Positions 11,975-12,194 of a DNA stretch of 12,194 bases are shown here, piece by piece; position 1 is the first letter of the stretch, and each line of letters starts with the position of its first letter. A program made the translations under genes and the position numbers. Source of the stretch: Bacilli bacterium (lineage in GTDB: Bacteria; Bacillota_I; Bacilli_A; RF39; UBA660); contig CAAETG010000097.1 in the NCBI GenBank assembly GCA_900758895.1, positions 1 through 12,194 of the forward strand, given 5' to 3'. Under the pieces are notes generated by a model, which was not told where the DNA came from, ran no database searches, and saw only the letters and a program-made list of their open reading frames with translations.

Positions 11975-12005
11975 GGGATTTCATAATTCCTTTTTTTTCT
12001 TTTTT
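11973..12005 (+). terminator. Hairpin and T-tract terminator
   Basis: AAGGGATT (11973-11980) pairs with AATTCCTT (11985-11992), with one G-U pair and a 4-nt loop, and runs into a T-tract of about 13 T residues broken by one C. The stem overlaps the stop codon of the surface-protein gene. Confidence 0.65.
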
Positions 12006-12194
12006 GTGGGAAATTATTTTACACTACAGCCAGTAAAATAAAATTTAATAAATTCTATAAAATTTAATAAATTTAATAAAAAGTAATCAAATTATTGGTT
12101 GAAAGTATTGGTTTAATGAAAGTATTGATTAAAATAGTATTTTTGTATTAACTACATATATATGGAGCTAATGATTTAGATCAATTTTTACTTA
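12006..12194. repeat. AT-rich non-coding end with short direct repeats
   Basis: No gene is seen. AAATTTAATAAAT-type units recur at about 12040-12079. Then TGAAAGTATTG is repeated at about 12100-12110 and 12117-12127. The AAAGTATT core matches half of the palindrome at 9364. This may be the upstream regulatory region of the next gene beyond the window. Confidence 0.4.

Overview
The window looks like a very AT-rich chromosome segment of a methanogenic archaeon, most likely Methanobrevibacter or a close relative in the Methanobacteriales. The reasons are a nicotianamine-synthase-family gene of the short archaeal type (9495-10313), GGTGA/GGAGG ribosome binding sites with very AT-rich spacers, TATA-box promoters, a small DUF6270-type gene and many tiny acidic orphan proteins. 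No rRNA, tRNA, transposase, integrase or cas gene is visible.

Positions 1-6980 are an accessory island of small genes on the + strand plus one inverted pair. They are mostly 50-220 residues long and resemble immunity proteins and cut-down toxin C-termini. The island is punctuated by nine copies of a 37-bp repeat, all in the same orientation, at 96, 1542, 1924, 3052, 3640, 4447, 5385, 6063 and 6944. The spacing is irregular, about 0.4-1.45 kb. The repeat has an imperfect hairpin (TTGCTTC / GATGCAA around an AAAAA loop) and a second palindrome (TTAAA-A-TTTAA). Four copies (96, 1542, 3052, 3640) lie where conceptual deletion of exactly 37 bp gives one continuous ORF. In three of those the restored ORF ends in an ATGA (TGA overlapping ATG) at the next gene. 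The repeat therefore behaves as a DNA element placed inside small operons, not as a protein-coding module. This is the main candidate for an undescribed system.

Two cassettes (after the repeats at 3640 and 5385) share an architecture: a toxin-like tail ending H-x3-DF-x2-E...E-x-KR-x-GV, an ATGA overlap, a small immunity-like gene, and then a near-identical ~95-bp block containing a stem-loop plus T-tract. Two other cassettes carry paralogous small proteins (1606-1872 and 4660-4938). The two rightmost repeats are degenerate and flank the only inverted gene pair (6117-6862, minus strand), so the array decays to the right.

Positions 7144-12194 are ordinary chromosome: a broken DUF6270-type gene, a three-helix membrane protein, a GNAT acetyltransferase divergent from the nicotianamine synthase homologue, a zinc-ribbon membrane protein, a LOG-family phosphoribohydrolase and a membrane-anchored Asn/Thr-rich surface protein with a terminator. 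The GNAT/nicotianamine synthase intergenic region carries four copies of an (A)TACTTT half-site, including the palindrome AAAGTA-T-TACTTT, and looks like a regulatory region.
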